Positions 10,783-23,426 of a stretch of DNA of 64,000 nucleotides are shown here, piece by piece. Each line of letters begins with the position of its first letter. The stretch's first letter is position 1. A program made the position numbers and the translations under genes. The DNA is from Cliona cf. orientalis (taxonomy: Eukaryota; Porifera; Demospongiae; Clionaida; Clionaidae), in assembly GCA_963930775.1 (NCBI GenBank), contig OZ005689.1:22442058-22506057 (forward strand). Reading direction: 5' to 3'. The notes beneath the pieces are model-generated. The model made no database searches. It was not told where the DNA came from and worked only from the letters and a program-made list of their open reading frames with translations.

Positions 10783-10926
10783 TGGCGGTGTTGCCAGGTC
10801 TACGGATTTATCCAGAATCTACGGATTTTTGATCACCAGATGAGGTATAGTTTACTATGGGAGATAAGAAATGCACACTTTTTCTGTGATTTCTGGATAT
10901 TTGGAGGAACCAACCTGGCAACACTG
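10783..10926. mobile_element. 144-bp MITE with TAA duplication and an empty site nearby
   Basis: Ends TGGCGGTGTTGCCAGGT and complement of CAACCTGGCAACACTG, flanked by TAA. The surrounding sequence (GGCCTGGGTCA...AACGGGCGAGGGTCATCAGG) recurs at about 11266-11340 without the insert, so the boundaries are confirmed by an unoccupied paralogue. A 3-bp TWA-type duplication fits PIF/Harbinger. Confidence 0.75.
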
Positions 10927-11452
10927 TAACGGGCGAGGGTCATCAGGGTTAATCGAATTCATGAATGTTTCTATGGTAGCAAGTATGTTTGATGTCACAA
11001 TCATGACTGAACACTACTAACAGCATGCTATGTACAATCGAGTAGTTAGTACAGTGCACATGCGCAGATGAAAGCAGCACCGAAATTTGCTATTACGGTG
11101 TAGACCACATCCCTCACTGAGCAGCTACTCAAACTCACCGTGTAATGGCGATGTTCTCACTCCACTCGAATGTCGAATCTATCACCAGACCATGATGAAG
11201 AGCAGACATCACCTCTCGCTTCGCTCGAGGCCCGGTGGCCTGCTGAGCAGGCCTCTCAGCGCGATTAAGGCCTGGGTCAAATAACGGGCGAGGGTCATCA
11301 GGGTTAATCAAATTCATGAATATTTCTATGGTAACGATGGTCATATGACTGACCATGCCTAGTAAACAATAACAAGCGGCCATATTACCGCTCATCTTGG
11401 CATATTAGCTCATATTTATCTTAATACATACATACATATATGTATACTATAG

Positions 11453-11647
11453 GCTTTGTATGGGTATGCATATGCCCATGGAAACGTGGATGCTCCATTA
11501 GGCTTGAGCGCAATGTACCCACGAAGAGAGATCCTTCTCCTAGGTGGAACGCTCAGGGATGTTGGACTCTATTCCGATAGTGTACTAAGAGTTGAGCCTG
11601 ACTCAGTTGAGTTTGACCCCTTCACTATTTTCAAAGAAGCATGCCAG
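11453..11647 (+). other. Exon encoding a UBX-like segment, no partner exons found
   Basis: A 65-codon phase-0 exon between acceptor ACTATAG and donor CAG|GTTAGG. It encodes MYPRREILLLGGTLRDVGLY then SDSVLRVEP, which resembles the C-terminal half of UBX domains (the FPRR...TL.EAGL...L.VE pattern). UBX domains bind the ATPase p97. This is a pattern resemblance only. Neighbours are repeats, so it may be a relic or part of a gene outside the visible exons. Confidence 0.4.
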
Positions 11648-11880
11648 GTTAGGTTAGTTACACATGTACCTTTGATTGCTGTACATCGCCACATAGTTTG
11701 GAATTCTACCCTCGTGTCCAAGATTCCCTTATTTGTTGTGTTGTAGGGTGAAAGGGACTTGGCACATAAATAATACACATGCATCTCATGCACCCCAATT
11801 ACTATCAGATAACTATTTTGTTGGTAGTTGACCTCTGTTCGTCATTGCCCTACTTTATGATGACCCAACCATAGATTATA

Positions 11881-12236
11881 CAAGTGTAAAAACAATTGAA
11901 TAAAATTGAAGAATGAAGTAAGGATGGCAGGATCAAAAAGTACACAAACAAGAGATATCGCAACTACTATACATCCCTACGCTTGCTTTTCTCGACTATT
12001 ATGCACCTATTAATGTCAACGTGTCTGTTGAGTGTGGTAGCTATATGGGAGACATTGTTCTCTAGTTGTCACGATGGTTTGGGTTTATCAGTTTTGATTC
12101 AATCGCATTATTACTGGTTATTTTTGCGTCCCTCAAAAAGCAAGCGTAGGGATGTATAGTAGTTGCGATATCTCTTGTTTGTGTACTTTTTGATCCTGCC
12201 ATCCCTACTCAATTTTATTCAATTATTTTTATACTT
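11881..12236. repeat. Long foldback element
   Basis: Two inverted arms of about 115 bp flank a loop of about 120 bp. The inner 65 bp or so of the arms are nearly identical (GGCAGGATCAAAAAGTACAC ... ACGCTTGCTTTT). A partial copy with an internal tandem duplication lies at about 50455-50660. Confidence 0.8.
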
Positions 12237-12904
12237 GTTTCTGTTCTTTTTTAATGCACTTAGTGTAATTTATCAATGCCATCTTACATGGTTTGCAATT
12301 GCTCACAATTTTTGTCCAGTGTAATTAAGTGGAAGATGGGAGGTACCGAAGTTTGCAAAATTCGTAGCCACGCCCCTCATTAACTAGCATTCACATGGCT
12401 TGTATTAATATGATGACAAAGAAGGCTGCTTTAGGCGGCCCAAGTAGTGATGAGACTCTTCCGCTTAGGGAGAAAATAAAGTTCTAAATTTTATTGTTGG
12501 CAGCAGCTAGCTACCTGGCATAATTTTATGATCTGCAATTTACCGCTCCTCGAGACTTTGCGATCATGTGGTATGTCATGATATCTATGATCGATCCAGC
12601 GGAGTACTAGCGCTGCTCGCACTAGTGAGTAGCTCGCCTATGCCTAGCGCCTTACCGCTCCTCGGGCCTTGAACCTTCATATTCATATCCATGATCGATC
12701 CAGCATACCGCTGCACGCACTAGCACTAGAGCTAGACTAAACCTTGTACCTCCTCGCCTAGGGCCAGGCGCAGTCACATGACTTCACCATGGCAACCCAT
12801 TCCGAGCATGCGCATTATATTTTTAAAAATGGCGTATCAGACACACCCAATCATTAATGCGCCGTACACCCACTATTACGTGACTGTCGAGATAATGCCA
12901 AACT

Positions 12905-13225
12905 AGCGTGCCACTGCACTGTGCGCTACAAAATAGAGTGGATTTATATGAAAACTAAGGTGAGAGGTCCAGACAGTCTTGAGTTAGCCCTGGAAATGAG
13001 AAAGAAAGAAAGAAGAAAAAGAAATAGCCATTTTTTTAACATCTGGTTCTGGCATATACAATTGATTTGATGAATGATCTTGGTCTTGTTAGATAATTTG
13101 CTGGAGATTCTGATTTTCACACTTAGAAATTTCATAAAATTACCTATTTTGAGATATTTGGATACTTGTAATGTATTATATATGTCATATCCGGGCCATC
13201 CCTACTTATAGAGTCTACCGACTAT
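12905..13225. repeat. Dispersed repeat, intact copy of the 48845-50318 repeat
   Basis: Reads CACTGCACTGTGCGCTACAA ... ATAGAGTGGATTTATA ... to GGCCATCCCTACTTATAGAG. The reverse complement occurs at about 48845-50318, where it is split by a TA-flanked element, so this copy shows the empty site. 12237-12904 holds no gene I can support. Confidence 0.6.
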
Positions 13226-13493
13226 GATATTCCCCTCCCCGGGATTGGAAACGGGGCTCGTTAGAACCGTTTCACGCGGGCAGTCCACGTAAGATAAAGT
13301 CCAGGATAATTGATGGGCGGAGCGTTAAAGTAAGCCTGAAGCGCAGTGTGCTTTTATCAGATACCTTGATAGCAGTGAAGATGACGAGGAAGCTATGTCT
13401 ATTGGAGGCGAAGTAAGACTGTAAGATGATCATCTGCCAATGGGTGAAACAAGGAGCTTTTCACATGCCAGTACTTGGCTGAAAAGTACAAAA

Positions 13494-13822
13494 CATAGTT
13501 GCCAACTGTCCCGAAACTGGCGGGACAGTCCCGAAAATATTGGATATGTCCCGCTCTTGTCCCGAATTCCCCCTCTGCTGACATCATAGCATGTCACTAC
13601 GCATCATATACAAAAGGGGTGTGGCACAAGCCTAACCTTAGTATACTACCCTGTTTTTGTCCGTATATCTCAATGGGCGTGGTAGGTTGTTTTTGTGCGT
13701 GGTCGCGGACGTTGCCGAAATAGTGGGTGTGGCAATGCAAAAAAAATGGGCGTGGCTCCAAAATTTTCGCGCGCGTTCGCTCATCTGTCCCGCATCCGTT
13801 TCTTACAAGGTTGGCAACTATG
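13494..13822. mobile_element. 329-bp MITE with CATAGTTGCCAAC ends
   Basis: Left end CATAGTTGCCAAC and right end GTTGGCAACTATG are perfect complements, flanked by ACAAAA on both sides (13488-13493, 13823-13828). The interior is GGGAC/CCCGAA-rich. 13829-14793 contains no gene or repeat I can define, apart from an ATAGATTATA...CCCCTCCCC fragment near 13900 shared with 26500. Confidence 0.7.
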
Positions 13823-14793
13823 ACAAAAACAGACCACACAGAAGTCTGAGTCTGCAATTCAAGCATCTGAGTTCGATTCAACTCGAAACTTGACCATAGA
13901 TTATAATATATTCCCCTCCCCTTGACTTAACTAAGAGAATTGGACTTCTATTACAAACAATAATTATTAAGACTCAAGTAGCCTCTGTTTTAGATGTTAC
14001 GTTGGTTGTTGTAAGTTAACATAATATAAATATCATTTTATACTGATAATACATTGGGTCAAAAAGCAAAAAACCTACTGTACAGTTGAAATGTGTAGCT
14101 ATCATTCACTAAATATAGTCCTAAGTAGCTTGATGTACTGCTTTTGCACTCAGTAGTGATTAGGCATTCACTACTGGATCATCACTGTAGCTACCACAAC
14201 AGAACAGTTTCCTTGAGCAGTTCTGGTGTATTGTTCGTGAACTTCTGACACGGATGAATTATTGTACACCTCAAGGCAGCTGACGATTGTTAGAAGGGGT
14301 TGATATCTGCAATAATGCTATGATTATAACAAACTTAATTTACTGTATCTTTACTTTAATGTAGCCTGAGAAGCAGAGACAGAGACCTTGTCCCGTGATT
14401 CTGGTCATGCTGCTGAACAGTAGGTACAATTTCTGGATAGCGAACACCTTGATTTTTCATCTGACAGCTCGAGCTGGCAGGCCCAGTATCACTGGTGGTT
14501 GAACCATTGGTAGAGAGGTAGATCATGTATAAGCCTGTATACACATTAATAACACATGATGGTACTTACATGTAGATACAGCAACTGGGGTATGTACAGC
14601 ATGATTTACCTAAAGAACCACATTTTGTGATCTGATCTATGTTCAGAGGATAGATTCAGCCATACAGTACGTTCTGAGGGTCATTCGGCAACAAACCATC
14701 TCCAAATGGACTAAAAGACACACAGAATGTCCGTGAGTGTTACTGGTAAGGTACAACTACCCCACAAAGCTCACCTAAATTCAGCTCACTATT

Positions 14794-15326
14794 TGTGATG
14801 TCTACGGAAAAACCTGGCATATGGGATCCGCGTGCTATTTGCGCAATGCGCGTTTTTAGTAGCTCAGGTCAAAATTTGTCAAAGTCCAGATTTTGTCATA
14901 TACGTGTCGAACCACCCTTCTAACTGTTGCTGTCGTCTACGGAGGCCTATCGATGTATACAAAGGTGAAATAAGCCTTCATTTTGACCCACGTAGTCGGC
15001 CCAGCTGCCGTACCCAGAGCCCGTTGCTATGGGCGCCAATTAGAATTCTCTACCTAGATACAGCTAGATTCATCAAACTACTATACGTTCGCTCACCTTT
15101 TTAGCTTCTTAGGCATCTAAGAACAATCATCTGTCGTTGTCAACAATGAAATTCAACTCTTGTTCGATCTTTACGTTCATTTCGAACGGCTCCGCCCAGA
15201 TCCATTTAATTGATTTCTTGTATGCGGAAACGCCATACGCGTGTATAGCAACGCGTTTGGACCATAATTTCTCAATTATTTAGGGTGTGGCGCGATCGCA
15301 AACAAAGCGCTGTATCTCCACAACAA
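14794..15326 (-). mobile_element. GTGACCGG-family MITE, copy B, eroded
   Basis: Shares the family interior (CAGGTCAAAATTTGTC, AGCCTTCATTTTGACCCACG, TAGAATTCTCTACCTAGATA, minus-strand first exon) but the left end is diverged (GTGATGTCTACGGAAAAACC) and the right end is truncated after the CTGTATCTCCACAAC motif. Confidence 0.7.
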
Positions 15327-15726
15327 ATATCTTGAATATGGCAGTTTTATTTCAACAATGTAAATTTTGATAGAGACTGTAGGTAAGCTAAAATCCACGC
15401 TGCAAAGCAAATGAATTACATGTACTCCATCGCGGGGGCTGATCTACTCGATTTCGCGCATGCCCAAAGATGGTCATGTAACCAAAAACTTCAATAACCG
15501 ATTAACGCGCATTCCATGTAGGTGACGGCTTGTTGAAGGCTTGCTAACGCGATTTCTAAGGTGAGTTCCTCGCATGTACTAATAAGGGTGCATACCTACC
15601 CCCTTGAATGACAGTGTTACTCCATTACTCTGATTAGGCCACAGTAATAAAATTCATTGTTTCACAGGCAATCCCGCTTGAAATATTGTCTCCGCATTCA
15701 ATGTTTTTATTATTAATTTTTGGCAT

Positions 15727-15752
15727 CACGTGATACTATTTGATATCACGTG
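15727..15752 (+). promoter_or_regulatory. Two CACGTG E-box motifs upstream of the TDGGPDH gene
   Basis: CACGTG occurs at 15727-15732 and 15747-15752, 20 bp apart and 45-70 bp before the ATG at 15796. E-boxes bind bHLH factors. A promoter role is inferred from position only. Confidence 0.3.
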
Positions 15753-15795
15753 CGCGTCACGAGCGTCCTTTTCCAAGTCCTGATGCTACAAAAAA

Positions 15796-18700
15796 ATGGT
15801 GGTGTTGTCGATTCAAGTTTGTATCGGACTGAAAGTAGTAAAAGACTGGGGTTTGCATCCTATTATCGAGCATTCTACTCTTGAGGACATCTTCAAACGT
15901 CTGCAGAGCGGTGAACTCGAGGGCGCGTCTCGTGTTTTGTTGGAAATCCCTGACGATGCTGACTTCAAGTGCTTGATAGCTCCATCTGCGAAAGGACCCT
16001 TTCAGACTGTATTCAACTCTGCCAAGGTCGGTGATATTGTTGAATTCGGTAAATATCTCAAGTATCTAATTCAGCCTCCTACTGAGAGGGCCGATCATGC
16101 TACTCAATCAGAGTCGGGGCCGCGCAATGCCTTCCAGGTGTTGCTTGATTCTAGCCGCTTGACCGTTCTAGTGCCTAATAAAATGACTAGTCCACGTACT
16201 GCCAGGGACGAGCTAAGAAATAGCGTGATCGACTTTTTGAAAGACAGTAATCTTGGGTGGTCTGCTGCGTACGTTAAAGTTTGTGGTGATCGATTTGTTG
16301 AGAATCTAATGGAAACATTATGGTACCTTGATGGTCACCAGAGCACGTTAGATGCTCGTTGCCTTTCTCTTCCCAGTCTTTTTTTCTAGATTTTCAGGTT
16401 TTAACAAACCAGAAAGTCATGGTCATAAGCGAAAACCAATGGAGGCAGCAAAGCTACGAACCATTAGCAAATCCTTGTTTAGCCTTAGTGAAGAGCCGTG
16501 GCTTGATCAGTCTCAGATCAAAGCTGCCATAGTTGACTTGGCCAAAAATGTGTCGTCTTACGTTGATTAATTAGATCAACAGCGTACTAGGGTCAACACT
16601 AATCACTCTCTAATGACTCCTGTACGATCTTTATCTGAAGCTGAGTCATTCATTGTGATCAGGCCACAAGCTACGGAGCCTTCAGAGCATTATCAGGAAC
16701 TAAACAATCTGCTGAAGGCTGCCAATGACTTTGAACCAATCTTTGTAAATGATGTGTGCCCTATTTCTGCCAGACAACGATGATACTACATGGACTGCCT
16801 TCCACAGTCAGTGCAGGTGCATGCTATAAATTTTAGTCATTCCTATGGCAATAACTTGGGCACTATGCATTTTATGTGGTGTATACCTGAAAGCATCACT
16901 GAGAGTGAATTACTTTGTCAAAACATGATAGTTGCTCAATCTGTTCGGGAGAAAATACAAACTTATCATACCCATGCGATGAGAAAGGAGGCTATGAATA
17001 CATTTGGCCGTATTTGTGGTGTGAAGCCCAAGTTTTTGCGTGAGATTTACAAACGCCTAACTGGGGACATGTCAGCTAGTCGTACTACAAATGAGGCAGA
17101 AGTCGACACTCGCGTACGACTTGCCTTGGATGGAGAAGATGCAAATATAATAGTTGACCTCAGGGAGTTAAACGAGGGTAGGCAAGAAAAATTTTCGGTT
17201 TTCTGGAGTGAATGTAAATCTTACCTAGAAAATGTCACTGAAGTTGCTGTCCAAGAAAGAAGGCATGGTGAAATCACTTACCTTGCATCTGCACTATCAT
17301 CACGTGATATGCTTGAGGAAGTTGCAAAACGTTGCCCTGAAGGTACTCCCATACCGTCTGAGGCTTGGCTACGATATCAGTTTTGGCCCACCGATCCATC
17401 TAAACGATCTGCCTCACAGTACACTGGGAGGCTGAAAGTTAAGTACAAGGTACAAGCTAGGCAATTCCGTAAATTCCATCCTGACAGCCATTATGCATCT
17501 GCACTGTATCGCTATCTCAGGTGTTTTGCGATCAAGTATGCCAGTTTTGCTAGCTTTTTTAGCCTTGACGATAAGCACCACTGTAAAGTTGGGGAGCCCG
17601 GACACCCTGTAGCGGCTGTTGAACGAGGAAAGCGAGTGATAGTTGCCCTTGACAAAAAGTTCAGTGTCTCAGATCATGACTTCACTAGATTTAGCCTTAT
17701 TCCAACAGTTGCACTGCAGGTTGATATCCCCGCAAGTATTGATGATACATTTCATCGTGGTCAAGTGCACGTTGGACTGGCTCTTGAGCCATCTTCAGCA
17801 TTGAGACATTCAACAGAGCTGTCAAAGGTATGTGCTGGTGTGAATTAAAAGTGTACATGCATGTACTGACATGTGTATATGATTATTCAAGTACTCTCAT
17901 TTTCTCTCTCTCTCATACACACACACACACACACACATGCATACACATTCACTCAGATAATGTCGGCAAACAACTGCGATGATAACCCCATCCTTTGCTT
18001 GTATACAGATGGAGGTCCGGATCACAACAATACATTCCTTGCTACGAAATTAGCATTGATGTCAATATTTCTTGAAAAGGATCTCGATATGCTAGTTGCT
18101 GTCCGAACACCTCCATACCATTCATGGAAAAACCCAGTTGAGCGAGTAATGTCTATTGTGAATATAGCATTACAAGGAATCGGCCTTATGAGATCCCCTA
18201 TGTCTGAAAAGCGAAATTTCCAGTTGTAACAGTGTAAAATCGATAAGAGAAGTATGTGAATCCAATGGTGAGCTACAAGCAGAGTTGGCTGATAGTATAC
18301 AGTCAACAAAATGCTTGCTTGAAACACTGCTCTCAAGGCTGAAATTGAAAGACATTCCTTTCCAAGTATTTCGTGCATCATCAGCTGTTGACATGGACAC
18401 TCAGTGCAATCACTTGCTCAAAATCGAGCCACTCTTGACAAGAGGAGATACCAATGCATCTGTAATCCCCCTACGACCTGGTTTGAAACAGTTCCTAAAC
18501 CACTGCTGCGTGGATCGACGATATTTCTTTAGCATTAAGAAATGTGGTTCTGACACATGTTCTATTTGTTGCCCACCACGGTTGCCTGCAGATGTTTTCA
18601 CTACACTTTATCACTTACCTGACCCAGTTCCAGACTTAACTGGAGAGCACTACAAGGACTTTGCCGATATTTATGGGAGTGACACAAATGAAAAGCATCG

Positions 18701-19208
18701 TCCATCTTTGGCAGACAGTTCTCGAAAACCACATGGTATACCCTTCCAACCTAGTGCTTAGTATGCTAAGAATGTTAATGAGACCATCAAGTGCACTGAA
18801 TGTTTGAAACCCCGAGTTTTATATTCTAAGAACAAGCTAAAGGTTACAGATCAGATCACTCTGCAAAATCTACTCGCTAACGTCAACTATAGCTGTGGAT
18901 CTGTGCTCTCAGATGTTCAAGACAAGTCTATGTCTAAAAGCCAGCAAGAACTAGTGGAAAGAGTATTTGTCCGTGCCAATTTGCAGTGCGAGGACAAAAT
19001 TGAAACTCCTTACTATTCTTCGAATTCTTTTTTTGATGTGTGCATTCATTGTGGTGATCCGGATAACATTGTTCAAGGGGAGCAAGACGTTCTCCCAACG
19101 TGCAAATTTTGTATAGATAGCAAACCAAAAGTCTTCAGGCGTAAGAGGAGTCAAATGCAACCTGCTGCAAGCAAGCAAAGGAAGCTTGCAGAGTGCTGTG
19201 ACACCTGA
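15796..19208 (+). pseudogene. TDGGPDH-type DDE-like protein, decayed
   Basis: A protein of about 1,100 residues starts at ATG 15796 and ends in a Cys-rich tail (CSICCPP near 18565; CIHCGD near 19045). Central landmarks: RYLRCFAIKYASFASFFSLD, KHHCKVGEPGHPVAAVERGK and, after a TC/CA-rich intron (about 17827-17956), LCLYTDGGPDHNNTFLATKL and PPYHSWKNPVERVMS. The D of TDGG and the E of NPVER look like DDE-nuclease positions (inference). Lesions: frame change near 16385, TAA near 16568, TGA near 16781, frame change near 18225, TAG near 18759. Several stops look like single C-to-T changes in CAA, CGA or CAG codons. I recognise homologues in sponges and cnidarians but no accepted gene name. Confidence 0.82.
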
Positions 19209-20220
19209 GAAACGTTTATAATTTGCTTTTTGTGTCATTTCCTGGACTTCTAGGGCTTGTGAACATTCATTTCCTGTATTTCTATATGTTGGTACAAAGG
19301 TCATTAATTAACAAAATAATTAATAAATAGCGCACGCGCGCATGACCATGAGGCAGGAAATTGCCTGTGAAACAATATTACTGTGGCCTTATAGATGTTA
19401 TAATACAATAGCTACTAAAATGCATGCTGGAGTGCAATCTAAAAGTCGTAGATTACGAGTCCATCAGGCGGGTACCGGGTATCCATAGAAATTGGCTGGC
19501 TAATATAAACCAGCTGATGTCCATTTCTTTGCATGCAGTTTGGCTAATATGAAAGGAAATGGCGTCCAAATCAAGTACAAGTTCCTTCAGCAAATGGGGA
19601 TTGCTCGAAGCTGCTGGAATTACCGAAGACTTACTCTTAACTATCTTGGCAAACAGCACCAAGCTTCAGACTATGCTACGAACTCACAACTGGCCCTACT
19701 CGTGGAATCTTAATTGAACTATATCATTTTGCCTCTATCACTGCTAGTACCCTACAACGAAGACCAAATTGAGTCCTAAAATTACTAGTAGAAACACTGT
19801 TTCCAGTGTAGTGTCCCAGGCTGATCGACTGGAAAGGAGGATTAAATGTTTTGATCAGCAATTAGATTCAATAGCATCCGAAGAACTGGATGATTATTTA
19901 CACAAAGAATGGACTCCTCAAGCAACAGGTATGCTTGTACATGTGCATGTATACAGGTAGCACCATAATAATATTATTATTATAAGTGACATTACTGTGT
20001 TTGGCTATAGTCAATTGTCCAGTTAAAAGGGTACTAAACAGGCAGTAGCTACCTCTCAAGTGCATGTCTAACTCAATTAAGGTACATGATTGCAGTTTAG
20101 ACAGTGACATAGCCAGGTGCCTTCCTACTCCTTATAGACTACATGTATAAGTGAGTCTAGATCTGTAAACACAGTACATATACTACAATAATTATGTACT
20201 ATAATAATTTGGTAGCAGTT

Positions 20221-20561
20221 CAGTGGCGTATCTAGCATGGAGCTCAGGGTGCTGGAGCACCCCCCTCAGCTCTGGCACAACAGCCAACTCAGTACCTCAG
20301 CACAAATATTGTCAATGATAATCGATAACTGGCAGCTCCTACCAACAATAAACTTACTGGCCTCTAAAATTCGCTCCTTAAACAGCGTTTTCTCATCGTC
20401 ACTAGGCCTAAAACCGCCTTCTTTGTCAGCCAGCTATCTTCAAGAACGCGTAAATGAGGGGCGTGGTCAACATTTTGGGGGCGTGGCTAAAAATTTTGCG
20501 CGCGCGCTTTGCGCGCGATCGACCTAGCACCTCCCTCCTTCAAATCCTGGATACGCCACTG
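20221..20561. mobile_element. hAT-like MITE, 5-bp TSD (copy 2)
   Basis: Ends CAGTGGCGTATCTAGCATGG and complement of ...ATCCTGGATACGCCACTG, flanked by CAGTT (20216-20220, 20562-20566). It lies in an intron of the 19559-24478 gene. A small AT-rich palindrome (AGATGTTGGTTT...AAACCAACATCT) follows at about 20664-20718. Confidence 0.85.
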
Positions 20562-22788
20562 CAGTTACCATAGCAACATATTTTTCAACCCCAAATTGTG
20601 GGATAGTTAGAGGTGCTAGAGGGTTATTAGTATTTTAATGGGTCAGTAGTGACTGCTACCAAAATAGATGTTGGTTTTAAAATTCTACGCTTCGTAGAAT
20701 ATGCAAACCAACATCTATCATAATATTATAGTATTGGTGTGTTTACACTCATCAGCTGCAGTGACTATAATATATCCATATTATAATATTATACCACCAA
20801 TATTACAGGAAAACACACCGACAAGTGTGCATGTGTTACTCATGAGATGGCTAGTCACGGTTTGCTCCTAGAAGACTTGGAAAATATTGTAGCCAATCCT
20901 AGTCAGACAGAATGGAGGCTAAACTCTACCCCTTCTATTCAGTTCTATCATGACCTCCATAACTTCCTCAGGAAAAGGATTCCCATTGAAGAGATGGGAA
21001 TGATTTATCGATCAATTGATCCCACCCTATGCCAAGAAACTACTACCAATAAGCAAGCTAATTCCCAGATATTATATCTGATATCAGGACATGAAAATCC
21101 AAGTGTATCTGGATCTGATGATGATGGCAAGGAGATTCAGCTTCTAAGGAGAAACCAAAGGAGGCACTGTGCAATGTCCGTACTCTGATTTGTAGAGAAA
21201 GACGTGCCAAAGCAAGAATTAAAACATAACAGAAATCATTGAGACTCTCCAAGAGGGAAAACAAGATACAAGAAGAAAAGATAGAGCACCTCTCAACAGC
21301 ACTTAAAGAGACCAGAACACTGCTTTATGAAAAAAATACTCATGATCATATTACACATTTACAGAAAACAATACAACTTGAACAAACTATTGAGATCTTG
21401 AACATTGAGCTCACTGATGTAAGCAAACAAATTGAACAAGATCTAGAGAAATATGAAGAGGAAATCACTGAATTAGAAGCTCAAATTTGCCATCTGCAGG
21501 AAAAGTGCCAGACTGAGGTAATATCTACGACAGCATCAAGTCAAAAACACGAATTCACTGCCAACGTAAGAGCACTGTATTATTCACTGCTATCTATACG
21601 TGTACCTCCTAGACAGATTAAGTCAGTGGTGAAGAATGTTATCAGTAACTTAGTACCATCTGTAAATGTGGATGAACTTTGTTTACGGGGAAATCTTGTG
21701 CTGCTTATATGCGTAGTCATGAAATGCCTACAATCAGTGATGTTCATAAAGCTATTATGTTGATGCACGCACAGCAGTGGCATTTAAACAGTGATGGTAC
21801 AACCTTGCAACAGCAAAAGAAAGTGGCCTTCTTGATTAATGGGCTGGTATGTGATGTTAAAAATGTACATGATGGCTCGGCTCAGGTAGCACTGGATGCA
21901 CTTAAGTCCGAGCTTGCAAAGATTAGTGATACAGCTTCAAAAAATGTACCTAAAGAAAATTTGAAACTTGACATGTCTCGAATTGTTTCCTCTACTTCCG
22001 ATGGTGCGTCTACTCAAAGAAAATTCACTTACCTGTTGGAGGATGATATTGGAAAGGAAGTGATTGAAAATAAATGCAGCATGCACTTGGGAGTAAACCT
22101 ACGTAAGGCTCAAGTTAAAGCAGTTTCGCAACTTGCTCATACTAAGCAAGCAGAAAATGAGATATTTCTGAATCGGATGATAATATAGCCTCAGAGAATG
22201 TAACCTTTGGTGATGATGTTTCTGGAGATGAAAATTCGGATGATGAAGGGAAGCTGGATAAGAATTCTAGTGGAATCTACCATGATATTGACTTGTTTGT
22301 ATGTGAAATTGCTAAGCTCTTTGGACACTTGGGTAGTCCTAAAAATGCAGGTGGAGCATCATTTCATCTATTTCTAGCTCAAAGAGCTACAGAGTGTGTT
22401 GGAGTTGAGGAGTACTATTTGAATACCGAGAAGGTTTTCTTGGAACGACAAGTTGGGAATCGTTATTATGTTACACTATGCAATGCTGGACGCATATATA
22501 TTCTCAGAAAAGCAATGGTGGCCTTTTTAATGGAACAGAAGATTATTAAATCGTTAAATTATTTGGAATTAACATGTCTAAAGAAGCTACAAGATCCTTT
22601 GCTTTTGTCCAATTTGCAACTTGAAGGTCTACTCTTTGATAAAGTATATGCTGATCTGATGATGTGGGTGAAATCAACTGATCTATGCAAGTCAGCTTTG
22701 GATATGAATGTGCACTACTTTTGGAATTCTTTCAGAACCTGACTGTCAAGCCAACAGTTCTACTTGATCCTGAAATCTGGGTGTTTAA

Positions 22789-23426
22789 CCGATTATAGGC
22801 CAAGAGGTCATGACGTCATACGTATTGCCAACGCCGAATTGTATTCAATAAAGTATAGTGACACAAATAAAGTGTCTTGTACAGCATAGCAGCACAGCCA
22901 CACAGGCAGTACAGGCCTTCATGATATGTAAGACAGGTAGCTGCTACTTTCTAGTATGCCGCTAGGGCGCTATTATACATACTATAAGCTACAAACACAC
23001 AAAAGCTTATAAGCTTACGTACCTCCATAATGGCCGCCGTCTTCGAGTCGCTCCAAGGTAAGCGCTTGGCTCTGTTGAAAAGCTCATATTTGTGTAGGTA
23101 TAGACCTAGTCTAGCTATATACTTAGGCGACAGAGCTGTAACTCCTGCCCTGTGGTAGAAAACGTACCGCTCTCGTACCCGGATCGATCGCCATTATCGT
23201 CGATCTTCACAAAAACATTTTTAGTAGCGAGTGGTAGGCTGGGCCAACCATGACCTCACGCCACAGGTATGCAAGGGAGGCCCCCTAGTAGTCATAGACA
23301 GGAAGCCAAAGCTATGGCTTCTCGTTCTTTGGAATGTAGGCGGTGCCAAAGCGCTAATATAGCTGTACTGACGCCAATAGGCGTCAACAGGGGTTCGCAC
23401 GCATGACGCCAATGGCGTATAATCGG
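22789..23426 (-). mobile_element. piggyBac-type MITE, copy 2 (638 bp)
   Basis: Perfect TTAA on both sides (22785-22788, 23427-23430) and ends CCGATTATAGGCC / complement of GGCGTATAATCGG. It interrupts coding sequence: the upstream reading NLTVKPTVLLDPEIWVF resumes after the element as SELQIYSDCLKLNHRL. The interior is the reverse of copy 1. Confidence 0.9.

Larger units (their letters stand above)
15637..19388 (+). mobile_element. TIR element encoding a TDGGPDH-type protein (3752 bp)
   Basis: The left end GGCCACAGTAATAAAATTCA...TTGTTTCACAGGCAAT is matched by the complement of the right end (ATTGCCTGTGAAACAATATTACTGTGGCC), differing by a short indel. Both sides are flanked by TTA (15634-15636, 19389-19391). 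The enclosed single gene fills the element. A 3-bp TTA duplication is typical of PIF/Harbinger, but the protein does not look like a Harbinger transposase, so the superfamily is open. Confidence 0.82.

Noticed and set aside
13217-13920. CCCCTCCCC motifs as ends of one element
   Set aside because: The two motifs are in the same orientation, so they are not inverted termini.
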